DNA of 64,000 bases from Alphaproteobacteria bacterium (GCA_037200445.1 JBBCGH010000001.1:930001-994000), one strand, 5' to 3'; counted from the first letter of the stretch, positions 19,044 to 27,920 are shown. Notes: generated from the sequence alone by a model not told the origin. Program-made: numbers and translations.

Positions 19044-20285
19044 CTACGCCTTGTTCACCTGCTCGCGCGCAAACCCGGCCGTAGACGCATATCCCCGCAC
19101 GATCGCCATGCGCTCGCCGTAGCTCATCACGTCGTCGATGTTGCTGAAGCCATCCGGCGCGAGCGCCTCGACCGCATCGATCACGCCCTCGGGACCGCCT
19201 TTGCGGTTCATGCGCACGATCTGCGCAGTCGGCGGCAGCCGCTCCGCCTCGTAGGCGGCGAGCGCGTGCAGCGGATGCTCGGCACGCTTGAGCCAGTCGG
19301 CGAGGCAGCGCGCGTCCAGGATCGCCTGCGAGGCGCCGTTGGAGCCGACCGGGTACATCGGGTGCGCGGCATCGCCGAGCAAGGTGACGCGGCCATGCGA
19401 CCAGCGCCGCAAAGGATCGCGGTCGCACATCGGGTATTCCCAGAATTCGCCGGTTGCCTCGATCAGGTGCGTCACGTCGCAATAGGGAATGCGGAAGCGC
19501 TTGAGATGCGGACCGAGATCCTCCCAGCGGCCGGGATTCGACCATTCCTCCTTGCGCGGCGGCGGCGTCGAGCCGTCGGCCACACGGGCCGCAACTGCCC
19601 AGTTGGTGAGACGGCGGTCGGGCGCTGTGCCGGCGCCGATCGGATAGAGCACGAATTTTGCGTCGAGCCCGCCCGCGATCATCATCGAGCGGCCCGTCAA
19701 GAACTGCGGCCAGTCGGTTGCGCCGCGCCAAAGCATCAGCCCGTTCCAGGCTGGCGGACCCTCGTTCGGATAAAGCTTGTCGCGCACGAACGAATGGATA
19801 CCGTCCGCCCCGATCAGCAGGTCGCCGTGCGTGGTGGTGCGGTGCGAACCGTTGCGGTCGAAGAAATAGGCGGTGACGCCTGCGTCGTCCTGCGTAAAGG
19901 CACCGAGCCGTGCACCGAAGTGAAAGCGGCCCTCACCGAGTCGCGCGCGCGCCGCCTGATAAATGACGCCCTGCAGCCGGCCGCGGTGGATCGAAAACTG
20001 CGGCACCTCGAATCCGGCGTCCGTGCCGCGCAGCTCGCGCCAGATCTCCTGTCCGAAGCGGTTGAGATAGAATAGCTCGTAGGTGCGGATCGCGACCGCG
20101 TCGAGCCGCTCCAGCAGCCCGAGCTCTTTGAGCTCCTTGATCGCATGCGGCAGCGTGTTGATGCCGACGCCAAGCTCGCGGATGGCGTCGGCCTGCTCGT
20201 AGATTTCGCAATCGATGCCGCGCGCATGCAGCATCAGCGCGGTGACGAGCCCGCCAATTCCCCCGCCGACGATGATGGCCTTCAT
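19044..20285 (-). CDS. FAD-dependent monooxygenase (flavin-dependent oxidoreductase)
   Basis: A 413-residue group A flavin monooxygenase. It has GGGIGG at the N-terminus, DLLIGADGIHSFVRD in the middle and GRVTLLGDAAHPMYPVGSNG for FAD ribityl binding. The family hydroxylates aromatic or heteroaromatic substrates using NAD(P)H and oxygen. It stands alone, convergent with the uronate dehydrogenase-like gene and divergent from leuC across 143 bases. The substrate cannot be assigned. Confidence 0.88.
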   Translation of the reverse strand: MKAIIVGGGIGGLVTALMLHARGIDCEIYEQADAIRELGVGINTLPHAIKELKELGLLERLDAVAIRTYELFYLNRFGQEIWRELRGTDAGFEVPQFSIHRGRLQGVIYQAARARLGEGRFHFGARLGAFTQDDAGVTAYFFDRNGSHRTTTHGDLLIGADGIHSFVRDKLYPNEGPPAWNGLMLWRGATDWPQFLTGRSMMIAGGLDAKFVLYPIGAGTAPDRRLTNWAVAARVADGSTPPPRKEEWSNPGRWEDLGPHLKRFRIPYCDVTHLIEATGEFWEYPMCDRDPLRRWSHGRVTLLGDAAHPMYPVGSNGASQAILDARCLADWLKRAEHPLHALAAYEAERLPPTAQIVRMNRKGGPEGVIDAVEALAPDGFSNIDDVMSYGERMAIVRGYASTAGFAREQVNKA

Positions 20286-20428
20286 GAACTTAACTGACGC
20301 TACGCTGCCGTACCATTTTTGCCCGCGTGGCTCCTTGCGATCAATCGCGGACCAGCCATACGGTTAGCGGCCTTTACCTTGCCTTGAGGGGCGCGGTAAA
20401 TGCGGCTGGTGAGGGACAGGAAACGCCG

Positions 20429-21835
20429 ATGACGCAGCCGTTAACGCTGTTCGACAAGATCTGGGCGCAGCACGAAATTCTCAAGGCCGAGAACGGCCTG
20501 TCGCTGCTTTGGGTCGATCGCCACTACGTGCACGAGGGCTCGTTCCAGGGCTTCGACAAGGTCGAGGCGCGCCACGAGAAGGTCTCTCGGCCGGACCTCA
20601 CCTTCGCGATTGCGGACCATTATGTGCCGACCGCGCGCAACCGGACCTTCAACGATCCGTCGCTCAAGCGCATGGTCGACCAACTGGTGGTGAACACCGG
20701 CAAGCACGGCGTGATGCTGATGGGCCTGAACGACCCACGCCAGGGCATCGTGCATGTGGTCGGGCCGGAGCAGGGGCTCACCATTCCGGGCCTCATCATC
20801 GTATGCGGCGACAGCCACACCGCGACCCACGGCGCGCTCGGCTCGATTGCGATCGGCATCGGCGCCTCGGAAGTGTCACACGTGCTGCTGACGCAAACGT
20901 TCTGGCAGAAGAAGCCGAACCGCATGCGCGTGACCGTCGACGGCAGGCTCGGTCCCGGCATCGGCGCGAAAGACATCGCGCTTTCGATCATCGCCAAGAT
21001 CGGCACCAATGGCGCGCAGGGCCACGGCGTCGAGTATGCGGGCGGCGCGATCCGCGCCTTGACGCAGGAAGGGCGCCTCACGCTCTGCAATCTCGCGATC
21101 GAATCCGGCGCGCGCACCGGCATGGTCGCGCCGGACGAGACGACCTTCGCTTACCTCAAGGGGCGGCCCTTCGCCCCGAAAGAGGCCGACTTCGACCGCG
21201 CGGTCGACGTGTGGCGCCGGTTGCCCAGCGATCCGGACGCCGAATTCGACCGCGAGGTTTCGCTCGATGCCTCCGGGATCGCGCCGGTCGTGACCTGGGG
21301 CACGAGTCCCGAGGACACGCTGCCGATCGACGCGGCGGTCCCCGATCCCGCGACCGTCGACGATCCCGACAAGGCGAAGCAGATGCAGGGCGCGCTCGAA
21401 TACATGGGGCTCAAGCCGAGCCAGAAGCTCACCGACATTCGCGTCGATCGTGTGTTCATCGGCTCGTGCACCAATGCGCGCATCGAGGATTTGCGTGCTG
21501 CGGCGGCGGTGCTCTCTGGCCGCAAGGCCAAGGTGCCGGGCCTCGTGTCGGCCGGCTCCACGGTCGTGAAGCATCAGGCCGAGCAGGAGGGCCTCGACAA
21601 GATCTTCACCGAGGCTGGGCTCACGTGGGGCGAAAGCGGCTGCTCGATGTGCATCGGTATCAATGGCGACATCGTGCCGCCGGGGGAGCGCTGCGCCTCG
21701 ACCACCAACCGCAATTTTCGCGGCCGGCAGGGGCCGGGCGCCCGCACGCACCTGATGTCGCCCGCGATGGTCGCGGCGGCTGCCGTTACCGGCCATCTCG
21801 CCGACGTGCGGCCGATGCTCGCCGGGAGGGCGTGA
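20429..21835 (+). CDS. leuC: 3-isopropylmalate dehydratase large subunit
   Basis: A 468-residue aconitase-superfamily protein, the normal LeuC length. The 4Fe-4S ligands are Cys347 (GSCTNAR) and Cys405/Cys408 (GCSMC), at nearly the classical spacing. VCGDSHTATHGALGS and GERCASTTNRNF are also conserved. With LeuD it isomerises 2- to 3-isopropylmalate in leucine synthesis. ATG 20429 gives the family start (LFDKIWAQH); the upstream open frame does not. It overlaps leuD by one base. No leuA or leuB lies beside it. Confidence 0.93.
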   Translation: MTQPLTLFDKIWAQHEILKAENGLSLLWVDRHYVHEGSFQGFDKVEARHEKVSRPDLTFAIADHYVPTARNRTFNDPSLKRMVDQLVVNTGKHGVMLMGLNDPRQGIVHVVGPEQGLTIPGLIIVCGDSHTATHGALGSIAIGIGASEVSHVLLTQTFWQKKPNRMRVTVDGRLGPGIGAKDIALSIIAKIGTNGAQGHGVEYAGGAIRALTQEGRLTLCNLAIESGARTGMVAPDETTFAYLKGRPFAPKEADFDRAVDVWRRLPSDPDAEFDREVSLDASGIAPVVTWGTSPEDTLPIDAAVPDPATVDDPDKAKQMQGALEYMGLKPSQKLTDIRVDRVFIGSCTNARIEDLRAAAAVLSGRKAKVPGLVSAGSTVVKHQAEQEGLDKIFTEAGLTWGESGCSMCIGINGDIVPPGERCASTTNRNFRGRQGPGARTHLMSPAMVAAAAVTGHLADVRPMLAGRA

Positions 21836-22443
21836 TGCAGCCGTTCAAACAACTCAATGGCGTCGCGGTCGCGTTACGCCGCGACAACGTCGATACCGAT
21901 CAGGTCATTCCGGCGCGATTCCTGAAGATCTCGCGCGCCGAAGGGCTCGGCGATGCCCTGTTCCGCGATCTGCGCTTCGACCAGAACGGCAAGCCGCGCT
22001 CGGATTTCCCCATGAATGACCCCGCACGCAAGGGCGCGAGCATCCTGATCGGGCGCAGGAACTTTGGCGTCGGTTCTTCGCGCGAGGCGGCGGTCTATGC
22101 GCTGGTGGATCACGGATTCCGTTGCGTGGTGGCGACCAGCTTCGGCGATATTTTCGCCGGCAACTCGGTGAACAATGGTTTGGTCGCGGCGATCGTCTCG
22201 CAAGAGGACATCGAGAAACTCCTGTCCGCCGTCGAGCAGACAGGCCGCGCCGAGGTCGACCTCGAGGCGCAGACCATCAAGTCCGGCAACTATGTGGTGC
22301 CTTTCATGATCGATCCGGCGCGCAAGACGCGGCTGCTCAATGGCTGGGACGAGCTCGATCTGACGGCGCAGCACAAGGATAAGATCGCTGCCTTCGCGGC
22401 GAAGGACCGCGCCGAGCGGCTCTGGGCGGTACCACGGGGCTAG
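21835..22443 (+). CDS. leuD: 3-isopropylmalate dehydratase small subunit
   Basis: A 202-residue LeuD. The family signature is visible: DNVDTDQVIPARFLK near the start and GRRNFGVGSSREAAVYAL in the middle, plus FGDIFAGNSVNNG. It forms the heterodimer with LeuC. The ATG shares one base with the leuC TGA (TGATG), so translation is coupled. The gene is followed by a hairpin repeat and the convergent TadG-like gene. Confidence 0.93.
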   Translation: MQPFKQLNGVAVALRRDNVDTDQVIPARFLKISRAEGLGDALFRDLRFDQNGKPRSDFPMNDPARKGASILIGRRNFGVGSSREAAVYALVDHGFRCVVATSFGDIFAGNSVNNGLVAAIVSQEDIEKLLSAVEQTGRAEVDLEAQTIKSGNYVVPFMIDPARKTRLLNGWDELDLTAQHKDKIAAFAAKDRAERLWAVPRG

Positions 22444-22447
22444 CTGT

Positions 22448-22572
22448 ATCCCGGGCGCGGCAGCACGCAGTGGTGCGACGCAGACCCGGGATCGCCAGGA
22501 GTCACAACTCGAGTTTCATGCGGTCCCGCATCTGCGATGCACCGCTTAGAAGCGCTGCATCGCGTGCGGGAC
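22448..22572. repeat. Compound hairpin repeat (CCCGGG/GTGGTGC family), copy 1
   Basis: The first hairpin runs from ATCCCGGG (22448) to CCCGGGAT (22492) around CAGCACGCAGTGGTGC. The second runs from GTCCCGCA (22523) to TGCGGGAC (22572) with inner arms GCGATGCA and TGCATCGC. It fills the gap between the convergent leuD and TadG-like genes. A related compound unit is at 32726-32835. It could end transcription from both sides; this is inferred. Confidence 0.75.
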
Positions 22573-22576
22573 ACAG

Positions 22577-23848
22577 CTATCTCGAGATCCTCAGCGTCGC
22601 CAGCTGCTGCGCGATCGAGGAGAACACGCTGTTGAGCTGGCTCGCCTGCTGCACGTCGTAGTACATCGTCGGGTTCGTGGCGCAGCCTTGCAGCAGGCTC
22701 GCGTTCCCGTCGATCACCCGCACCGTATAGACCTTGATGTTCGCGGCCTTCACGTTGGCGCAGGCCGTCTGCATGCGCGTATCGATCTGCGATTGCGTCG
22801 TCGACCAGCGGTCCTCGGTATTGGTGCCGTCGGTCAGCATGATGATGACCTTGTCGAGATCGGGTGCCGGGGCGGCGCCCTGCGTCAGCGGCAGGTTCGA
22901 CGTGAGAGCGTGCCAGCCCCACACCAGCCCGATGGTGGTGTTGGTATTGCCCGCCGGCGTCATGGCATCGATCTTGTCATTGAGCGACTGGAGGCTCGTT
23001 GCGTCGTATACGTCGGTCAGCGGCATCAGGGTCACGAGCGAGCCGCATTGCACCGCCGGGAACCAGGTGTGATCGTCGCCCTGGACCGGGGTCGTGTCAT
23101 TGACGTTGTTGTTGATGCTGACGCCGCCGCCGGTCTTGTCGCGATCCTGCACGCAGCCTTCCCAGGAGTTCTTCGAGATGCTGTTCTGCCCGTAATCGAT
23201 CCAGAACTCGTCCTTGTAGGTGGTGCCGGGCTTCACCGTGACATCGAAGGGGATGATCGCAACCTTCACATCGCCGGCCTTCTTGGCGGCATTCTTCAGC
23301 GTAGTGAGCAGGTTGTGCGAAGCGGTCTTCAGATTCGTCATCTTGGCGCTCTGCGCCATCGATCCGGTGTTGTCGAGCACCATCGCAAGCTCGAGCTTCT
23401 TGATGCCCCATTTGACTTCGGTGGACGAGGAAATCGGGATCGAGGTCTGCCCGAACACGCTCATGAAACGCAGCCTGACCGACGCGCTCGCCGAGATGTT
23501 GAGCACGAAGTTTCCCGCCACGGGGGTGGAGAACGTAGGCGTGACGACGATGCTCTGCGCCTCGGTGTTTGTGATGTTCGCGGTGAAGTACTGCGTGGCT
23601 TTCTGGTTGAGCTGCGTCGGTGTCAGGGTGTCGGCTTCCTTCGAGAGCATCAGCGCCGTGGTATCGAGCGCGGCCTGCAGCGCGGTGCGTGCCGCATTGG
23701 CGTTGCTGTAGTCGACCGCGGTGCCGGTCAACCCGAGGATCGGGATCATCGCGATCGCGAACATCGGCGCAACGTTGGCGCCCTCATGGCGCGGGAACCG
23801 GTCGAGCAACGGGCAAGCGGAGATGAGTCGTGAGAAAGCGTGCGTCAT
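22577..23848 (-). CDS. TadG-like pilus assembly protein with vWA domain
   Basis: A 423-residue protein. A short basic N-terminus (FPRHEGANVAP) leads into a membrane segment MFAIAMIPILGLTGTAVDYS, the usual TadE/TadG layout. From about residue 150 there is a von Willebrand A domain with the metal-site start LDNTGS (Asp159 to Ser163). TadG proteins are anchored in the inner membrane and take part in Flp/Tad pilus assembly or envelope function. No other tad genes are in the window. Its ribosome-binding site sits in a hairpin at 23851-23873. Confidence 0.82.
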   Translation of the reverse strand: MTHAFSRLISACPLLDRFPRHEGANVAPMFAIAMIPILGLTGTAVDYSNANAARTALQAALDTTALMLSKEADTLTPTQLNQKATQYFTANITNTEAQSIVVTPTFSTPVAGNFVLNISASASVRLRFMSVFGQTSIPISSSTEVKWGIKKLELAMVLDNTGSMAQSAKMTNLKTASHNLLTTLKNAAKKAGDVKVAIIPFDVTVKPGTTYKDEFWIDYGQNSISKNSWEGCVQDRDKTGGGVSINNNVNDTTPVQGDDHTWFPAVQCGSLVTLMPLTDVYDATSLQSLNDKIDAMTPAGNTNTTIGLVWGWHALTSNLPLTQGAAPAPDLDKVIIMLTDGTNTEDRWSTTQSQIDTRMQTACANVKAANIKVYTVRVIDGNASLLQGCATNPTMYYDVQQASQLNSVFSSIAQQLATLRISR

Positions 23849-23850
23849 GG

Positions 23851-23873
23851 CGCTATCCTTGCGTCGGATAGCG
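23851..23873 (-). promoter_or_regulatory. Hairpin covering the ribosome-binding site of the TadG-like gene
   Basis: In the direction of transcription CGCTATCC and GGATAGCG form a perfect 8-bp stem around a 7-base loop GACGCAA. The Shine-Dalgarno AAGGA begins in the loop and ends in the 3' arm, and the ATG follows two bases after the stem. Folding would hide the ribosome-binding site. Bases 23874-24073 upstream show no gene and no other clear signal. Confidence 0.5.
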
Positions 23874-24073
23874 CATCGTCGGGTTCCACCGTCTTACAAA
23901 GAGTAGCTGGCCGGGCGCGCCTTTGAGTCGATTGTCCTGGCGAAATTCAGTCGAATTTTATGCAGCCGCCAAAGCAGTTACGCGAACAGCAGCTTAGCCG
24001 ATTTCCGCGACGGCTTCGCGCCGTTTTGGTTAAGCCCCGTCACGGTATACCGGGAAATAACGGTTTCCATCGA

Positions 24074-25162
24074 TTAAGCTTTGAGAAGCGCGGCAATTTT
24101 GTCGCCAAATGCCCGGGTCCCGAGCGGGCCTCCGAGATCGGACGTACGCCATTCCGGTTGGGCGATCGCGGCGTCGAGCGCGTGCTCGATTCCGCCGGCC
24201 GCTTGCGCGAGTCGCGCATCGTCGCGCCGCTCGCCGAGCCAGGCGAGCAGCATCGCCACCGAGCCGATCAGCGAAGACGGGTTGGCTCTGTCCTGGCCCG
24301 CAATGTCAGGCGCGGAGCCGTGCTGCGCCTGCGCCATCGCGTGATCGGCGCCGGCATTGAGCGACTCGGCGAGGCCGAGGCTGCCGGCAATCTCGGACGC
24401 CTCGTCGGAGAGGATATCGCCGAACATGTTGGTCGTGACGATCACGTCGAACTGGCTCGCATCGCGCACCAGCAGCGCGGCCATTGCGTCGATGATCTTC
24501 TCCTCGTAGCGCACTTGCGGATAGCGCGCCGCGACCTCGCGCGCGCAGTCAAGAAATAATCCGTCCGAGACGCGTAGCACGTTCGCCTTGTGCACGGCCG
24601 TCACGTGCTTCCGCCGCCGAGTCGCGAGGCGAAACGCTTCCTCGACGATGCGCGTCGAGCCGTGCCGCGTGATCTTGCGCATCGAGATCGCGACATCCGG
24701 CGTCACCAGGATATCGCCCACGCCCTGGTGCATGTTGCGGTCGGCATAGAAACCTTCGGTGTTCTCGCGCACGATCACGAGGTCGGCGGTCTTTCCGAAG
24801 CGCGCGGGAAACTGCGCGCGCGTCTTTGCGGGCCGGATGTTTGCGAACAGATCGAGCCGCTTGCGCAGCGCGCCGGAAGGGTTGATGCCGCCCTTCTCGG
24901 CCGGCGGATAGTCGTTGTGCGAGACCGGCCCGAGGATCACGCCGTCGGCCGCCTGCGCGGCCGCAAAGGCCCTTTCGGGAAAGGTCGTGCCGACGGAAGC
25001 CAGCGGTTTGAGGCCGACGTCGACCTCATCGAAGGTGCAGTCGAACTGCCATCTGGCGGCGGCTGCGCGCAGCACGTCGAGCGTCGCCGCCATGATCTCC
25101 AGCGAGATGCCGTCACCGTTCAGCACGCAAAGGCGGACGGGGGAGTTGTTGGGTGAGGGCAT
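24074..25162 (-). CDS. Isocitrate/isopropylmalate dehydrogenase family protein
   Basis: A 362-residue beta-decarboxylating dehydrogenase. Family features include GDGISLEI at the N-terminus, the substrate-binding VIVRENTEGFYADRN, the catalytic Lys in VHKANVLRVSDGLF, and MFGDILSDEASEI. The C-terminal NAD region (GSAPDIAGQDRANP) is of the NAD-using type. It could be a 3-isopropylmalate, tartrate or homoisocitrate dehydrogenase; the long helix after RENTEG differs from classical LeuB. It stands alone, so the substrate is unresolved. Confidence 0.85.
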   Translation of the reverse strand: MPSPNNSPVRLCVLNGDGISLEIMAATLDVLRAAAARWQFDCTFDEVDVGLKPLASVGTTFPERAFAAAQAADGVILGPVSHNDYPPAEKGGINPSGALRKRLDLFANIRPAKTRAQFPARFGKTADLVIVRENTEGFYADRNMHQGVGDILVTPDVAISMRKITRHGSTRIVEEAFRLATRRRKHVTAVHKANVLRVSDGLFLDCAREVAARYPQVRYEEKIIDAMAALLVRDASQFDVIVTTNMFGDILSDEASEIAGSLGLAESLNAGADHAMAQAQHGSAPDIAGQDRANPSSLIGSVAMLLAWLGERRDDARLAQAAGGIEHALDAAIAQPEWRTSDLGGPLGTRAFGDKIAALLKA

Positions 25163-25191
25163 CGGGCTTGCCTTGTAGGAAGGGCACCAAG

Positions 25192-25239
25192 TGCATGATC
25201 CCGAAAAGTGGAGACCGGTTTTCGGAAAAGATCATGCGC
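25192..25239. repeat. GCATGATC hairpin repeat
   Basis: Outer arms TGCATGATC and GATCATGCGC flank a core with CCGAAAAGTGG (25201-25211) and ACCGGTTTTCGG (25214-25225). It is the same family as 31511, 35272, 51685, 52895 and 54044. It lies 29 bases upstream of the isopropylmalate-dehydrogenase-family start. Confidence 0.8.
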
Positions 25240-25288
25240 AAACAGAAAGCTAGAGCGCGACTCCGATTCAACCAAGAACGATAGCGCT

Positions 25289-25453
25289 CTAGTGTCCCGA
25301 TTCCGAAGTTCGCCCTGCCTTGCGGCAGGCTCTGCTGCGAACTTCGGAATCGAAGGACACGAGCAACGTTATGAATCTAGTGCCCTTTTGAACCTGAAGT
25401 TCGCAACCGTGTTGGCGGCTTGGTGAGTGCGAACTTCAGGTTCAGGGCACTAG
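25289..25453. repeat. Double-hairpin CTAG element, copy 2
   Basis: Hairpin A (25289-25363) and hairpin B (25377-25453) are joined by a 13-base linker, CAACGTTATGAAT, that matches copy 1 in length and in eight positions. A is nearly identical to copy 1. B differs in sequence, but both arms change together, so pairing is kept (CTAGTGCCCT with AGGGCACTAG). The inner arms again carry a T-rich bulge. Confidence 0.85.
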
Positions 25454-25538
25454 TCATCGCAGATGAAAAGGCGGCGCACCAGTTCCGTTCGTGGAACGCA
25501 GCTGCTAGGCTTCGCCACGGGGCTAGGGGCTGCACGTC

Positions 25539-26789
25539 ATGGGGCTGTTTTCCGCGGGCGGGCGCAGGAGTGCGCTCGGTCTACTGTTCGCAACGACCGC
25601 CGCGTTGGGCGCTTTCGCAACCGAACCGGCCGGAGTCCCGCTGGAATTCACCCACAGCGCGCTTGAAACCGCATTGCTGCCGCTGTCGGTCGCCAAGGCC
25701 TCGATTCCGGAAAACTTGGGCGTTCGCGCCGGCGACGGCGGTGGAATCGCCATCGTCGACGACACGATCGTCATCGTCGACCTGACCGGAAACGTCTTCG
25801 CGGTCCGGAACGGCGCCGCGCGAGCGCTCGCGTTGCCGTCGATCGAGAATCACGCCGATGACTATGCGCGTTATGCACGCAAGCCGATGCAGCTCGAACA
25901 CGGTCGGGTGAATCTCGGATTTCGCGTGCACGATGTGGAGTGCGGCCGGTCGGCGGCTGGTATTCGCCTCTACGTCTCCTACGAGCGATATCTCGCCGAG
26001 CTGCACACCACGGCGCTGACCGTCTCGGCGATCCTGCTCGACGATCAACTCCGCCCGCTCGGAGGCTGGTCGGATGTCTACGAGGGCCCGCCGCTCGCCA
26101 CCGAGTGGTATTCGGGCGTCGCCGGAGGCGGCCGCATGCTTTTGCACGGCGACGACCTGTATCTCACCGCGGGCGACTACAATCAGGACACTGTGTTCAT
26201 GCACTCGAAACCCGAGGCGCAGAACCCCGACACGGACTTCGGCAAGATCCTGAAGATTGATCTGCGCACGGGCGTAAAAACCCGCATCAGCGTGGGGCAT
26301 CGCAACCCGCAGGGCCTTACGATAACGGCATCGGGGACGATGTATTCGACCGAGCACGGTCCGCAGGGCGGCGACGAGCTCAATCTGATTGCGGCGGGCA
26401 AGAATTATGGCTGGCCGGTCACGACCTTCGGCGCGCACTATGGGAGCTACACATGGCCCTACGACGGGCCGGAGATCCGGGCTGATTTCGAGAAACCGGT
26501 CTTTGCCTGGGTCCCGTCGATCGGTGTGTCGAACCTGATCGAGCTGGTAAATTTCCATCCCGCGTGGGACGGCGATCTGCTGGTCGAATCGTTGCGGGCT
26601 CAGTCGCTGTTCCGCCTGCGCCGCGACGGAGAAGGCCGCGTGATCTACAGCGAGCCTGTTCTTCTCGGCGAGCGCTTGCGCGACATCGTCGCGATGCCGG
26701 ACGGCACGCTGGCGCTATGGACCGACACCGCCAAATTGATCTTCATCGGCGTCGACCACGACAGGCTCGCGGTCAACCGCCGGAAGTGA
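25539..26789 (+). CDS. PQQ-dependent sugar dehydrogenase (soluble aldose dehydrogenase-like)
   Basis: A 416-residue beta-propeller protein of the glucose/sorbosone dehydrogenase family. Conserved stretches are GHRNPQGLTITASGTMYSTE, HGPQGGDELNLIAAGKNYGW, and WVPSIGVSNL. A hydrophobic N-terminus (ALGLLFATTAALGAFA) suggests export to the periplasm. The family oxidises aldoses using PQQ; the sugar is unknown. ATG 25539 is the first good start after the repeat element. Its TGA abuts the convergent binding-protein TGA to form TGATCA. Confidence 0.83.
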   Translation: MGLFSAGGRRSALGLLFATTAALGAFATEPAGVPLEFTHSALETALLPLSVAKASIPENLGVRAGDGGGIAIVDDTIVIVDLTGNVFAVRNGAARALALPSIENHADDYARYARKPMQLEHGRVNLGFRVHDVECGRSAAGIRLYVSYERYLAELHTTALTVSAILLDDQLRPLGGWSDVYEGPPLATEWYSGVAGGGRMLLHGDDLYLTAGDYNQDTVFMHSKPEAQNPDTDFGKILKIDLRTGVKTRISVGHRNPQGLTITASGTMYSTEHGPQGGDELNLIAAGKNYGWPVTTFGAHYGSYTWPYDGPEIRADFEKPVFAWVPSIGVSNLIELVNFHPAWDGDLLVESLRAQSLFRLRRDGEGRVIYSEPVLLGERLRDIVAMPDGTLALWTDTAKLIFIGVDHDRLAVNRRK

Positions 26790-27806
26790 TCAGTGCCCGG
26801 CCTGGGCCGCCTCGACGAACTTCTCCGTGTAGGTCTTGGCGAGGTCGATGGGCGCGTTCTGCACGTTCGGATCGAAGGCCTTGAGCACCTTGAGCGCCGT
26901 CTCGGGGCCGTTCTTCATGAAGCGGCCGTCCGGCGAGTAGGCGTCGTGATTGGCCTTGATCGCCTCGACGAACAGCGGCCGGTCGCCCAGCATGTAATCC
27001 TCGGGCATCATCCTGGCGATCTCTTCGGCATTGTGCGCTTGTATCCACTTCAGGCCACGCACAAAGGCGGTCACCAGCGCTTGGACGGTGTTCGGATTCT
27101 TGTCGATGAAAGACTGCGGGGTGTACATCACGGCCGCCGGGTACGGCCCGCCGTAGACCTTGGTGGTGCCTTCCAGTGTGCGCGTATCCGCGACCACCGT
27201 TACCAGCCCCTCGCGGTCGAGCTTCGTCACCATCGGATCGGCGTTGGAAATGCCGTCCACTTCGCCGTGCTGCACGGCGGCCACCACGGTGCCGCCCGAG
27301 CCGGTGCCGATGAACGATGCCTCGTCGGGTTTCATGCCGACCTGGGCCATCATGTAGAGCACCATGAAATGCGTCGATGAGCCCGGCGCGGTGACGCCGA
27401 TCTTCATGCCCTTCAGGTCCTTCGGGCTCTTGTAATTCGCGGCTCTGTCTTTGCGCAACGCGAGCCCGAAGCCCGGGAAGCGGCCGAGCTGCACCACGGC
27501 CACGATCTGCTGGCTCTTCGCCTGCATCTGGATGGTGTGGTCGAACGAGCCGGTGACCACGTCCGCCGAGCCGCCGATCAGCGCCTGCAGCGATTTGGCG
27601 CCGCCGGCGAAATCGGAAATCTCGACGTCGAGGCCCGCCTCCTTGAAGTAGCCGAGGCGCTCCGTGATGGTCAGGGGCAGGTAATAGAGCGACGACTTGC
27701 CGCCCACCGCGAGGCGCACCTTGGTTGTTTCCAGCTTCTGCGCCTGCGCCGATACCGGCAGCGCCAAAACGAGTGACGCAACCCCCGCCGCAATCCATGA
27801 ACGCAT
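26790..27806 (-). CDS. ABC transporter substrate-binding protein, NMT1/SsuA type
   Basis: A 338-residue periplasmic binding protein. Signal peptide MRSWIAAGVASLVLALPVS ends near AQAQ. The mature part has KVRLAVGGKSSLYYLPLTI and GYFKEAGLDVEISDFAGG, typical of nitrate/sulfonate/taurine-type and pyrimidine-precursor binding proteins. No permease or ATPase is adjacent, so it is an orphan receptor here. It diverges from the flavoprotein reductase gene across 114 bases. The ligand is unknown. Confidence 0.88.
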   Translation of the reverse strand: MRSWIAAGVASLVLALPVSAQAQKLETTKVRLAVGGKSSLYYLPLTITERLGYFKEAGLDVEISDFAGGAKSLQALIGGSADVVTGSFDHTIQMQAKSQQIVAVVQLGRFPGFGLALRKDRAANYKSPKDLKGMKIGVTAPGSSTHFMVLYMMAQVGMKPDEASFIGTGSGGTVVAAVQHGEVDGISNADPMVTKLDREGLVTVVADTRTLEGTTKVYGGPYPAAVMYTPQSFIDKNPNTVQALVTAFVRGLKWIQAHNAEEIARMMPEDYMLGDRPLFVEAIKANHDAYSPDGRFMKNGPETALKVLKAFDPNVQNAPIDLAKTYTEKFVEAAQAGH

Positions 27807-27920
27807 CGTTTTCTCCCTCGTTCTTTGGGTGACGTTATCCGAAAGTCACGGCGAACTGAACGGCTTGTTATTCGCCATTGGCGGTCGAAAGGCGGAGAGT
27901 GCAGTGGGGAGGAACTCGCT

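Larger units (their letters stand above)
25163..25538. promoter_or_regulatory. 376-bp divergent gap holding two repeat elements
   Basis: No gene is seen. The gap carries a GCATGATC-type hairpin (25192-25239) near the isopropylmalate-dehydrogenase-family start and a double-hairpin CTAG element (25289-25453). Promoters for both divergent genes must be here or inside these elements; none is clear by eye. Confidence 0.6.
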
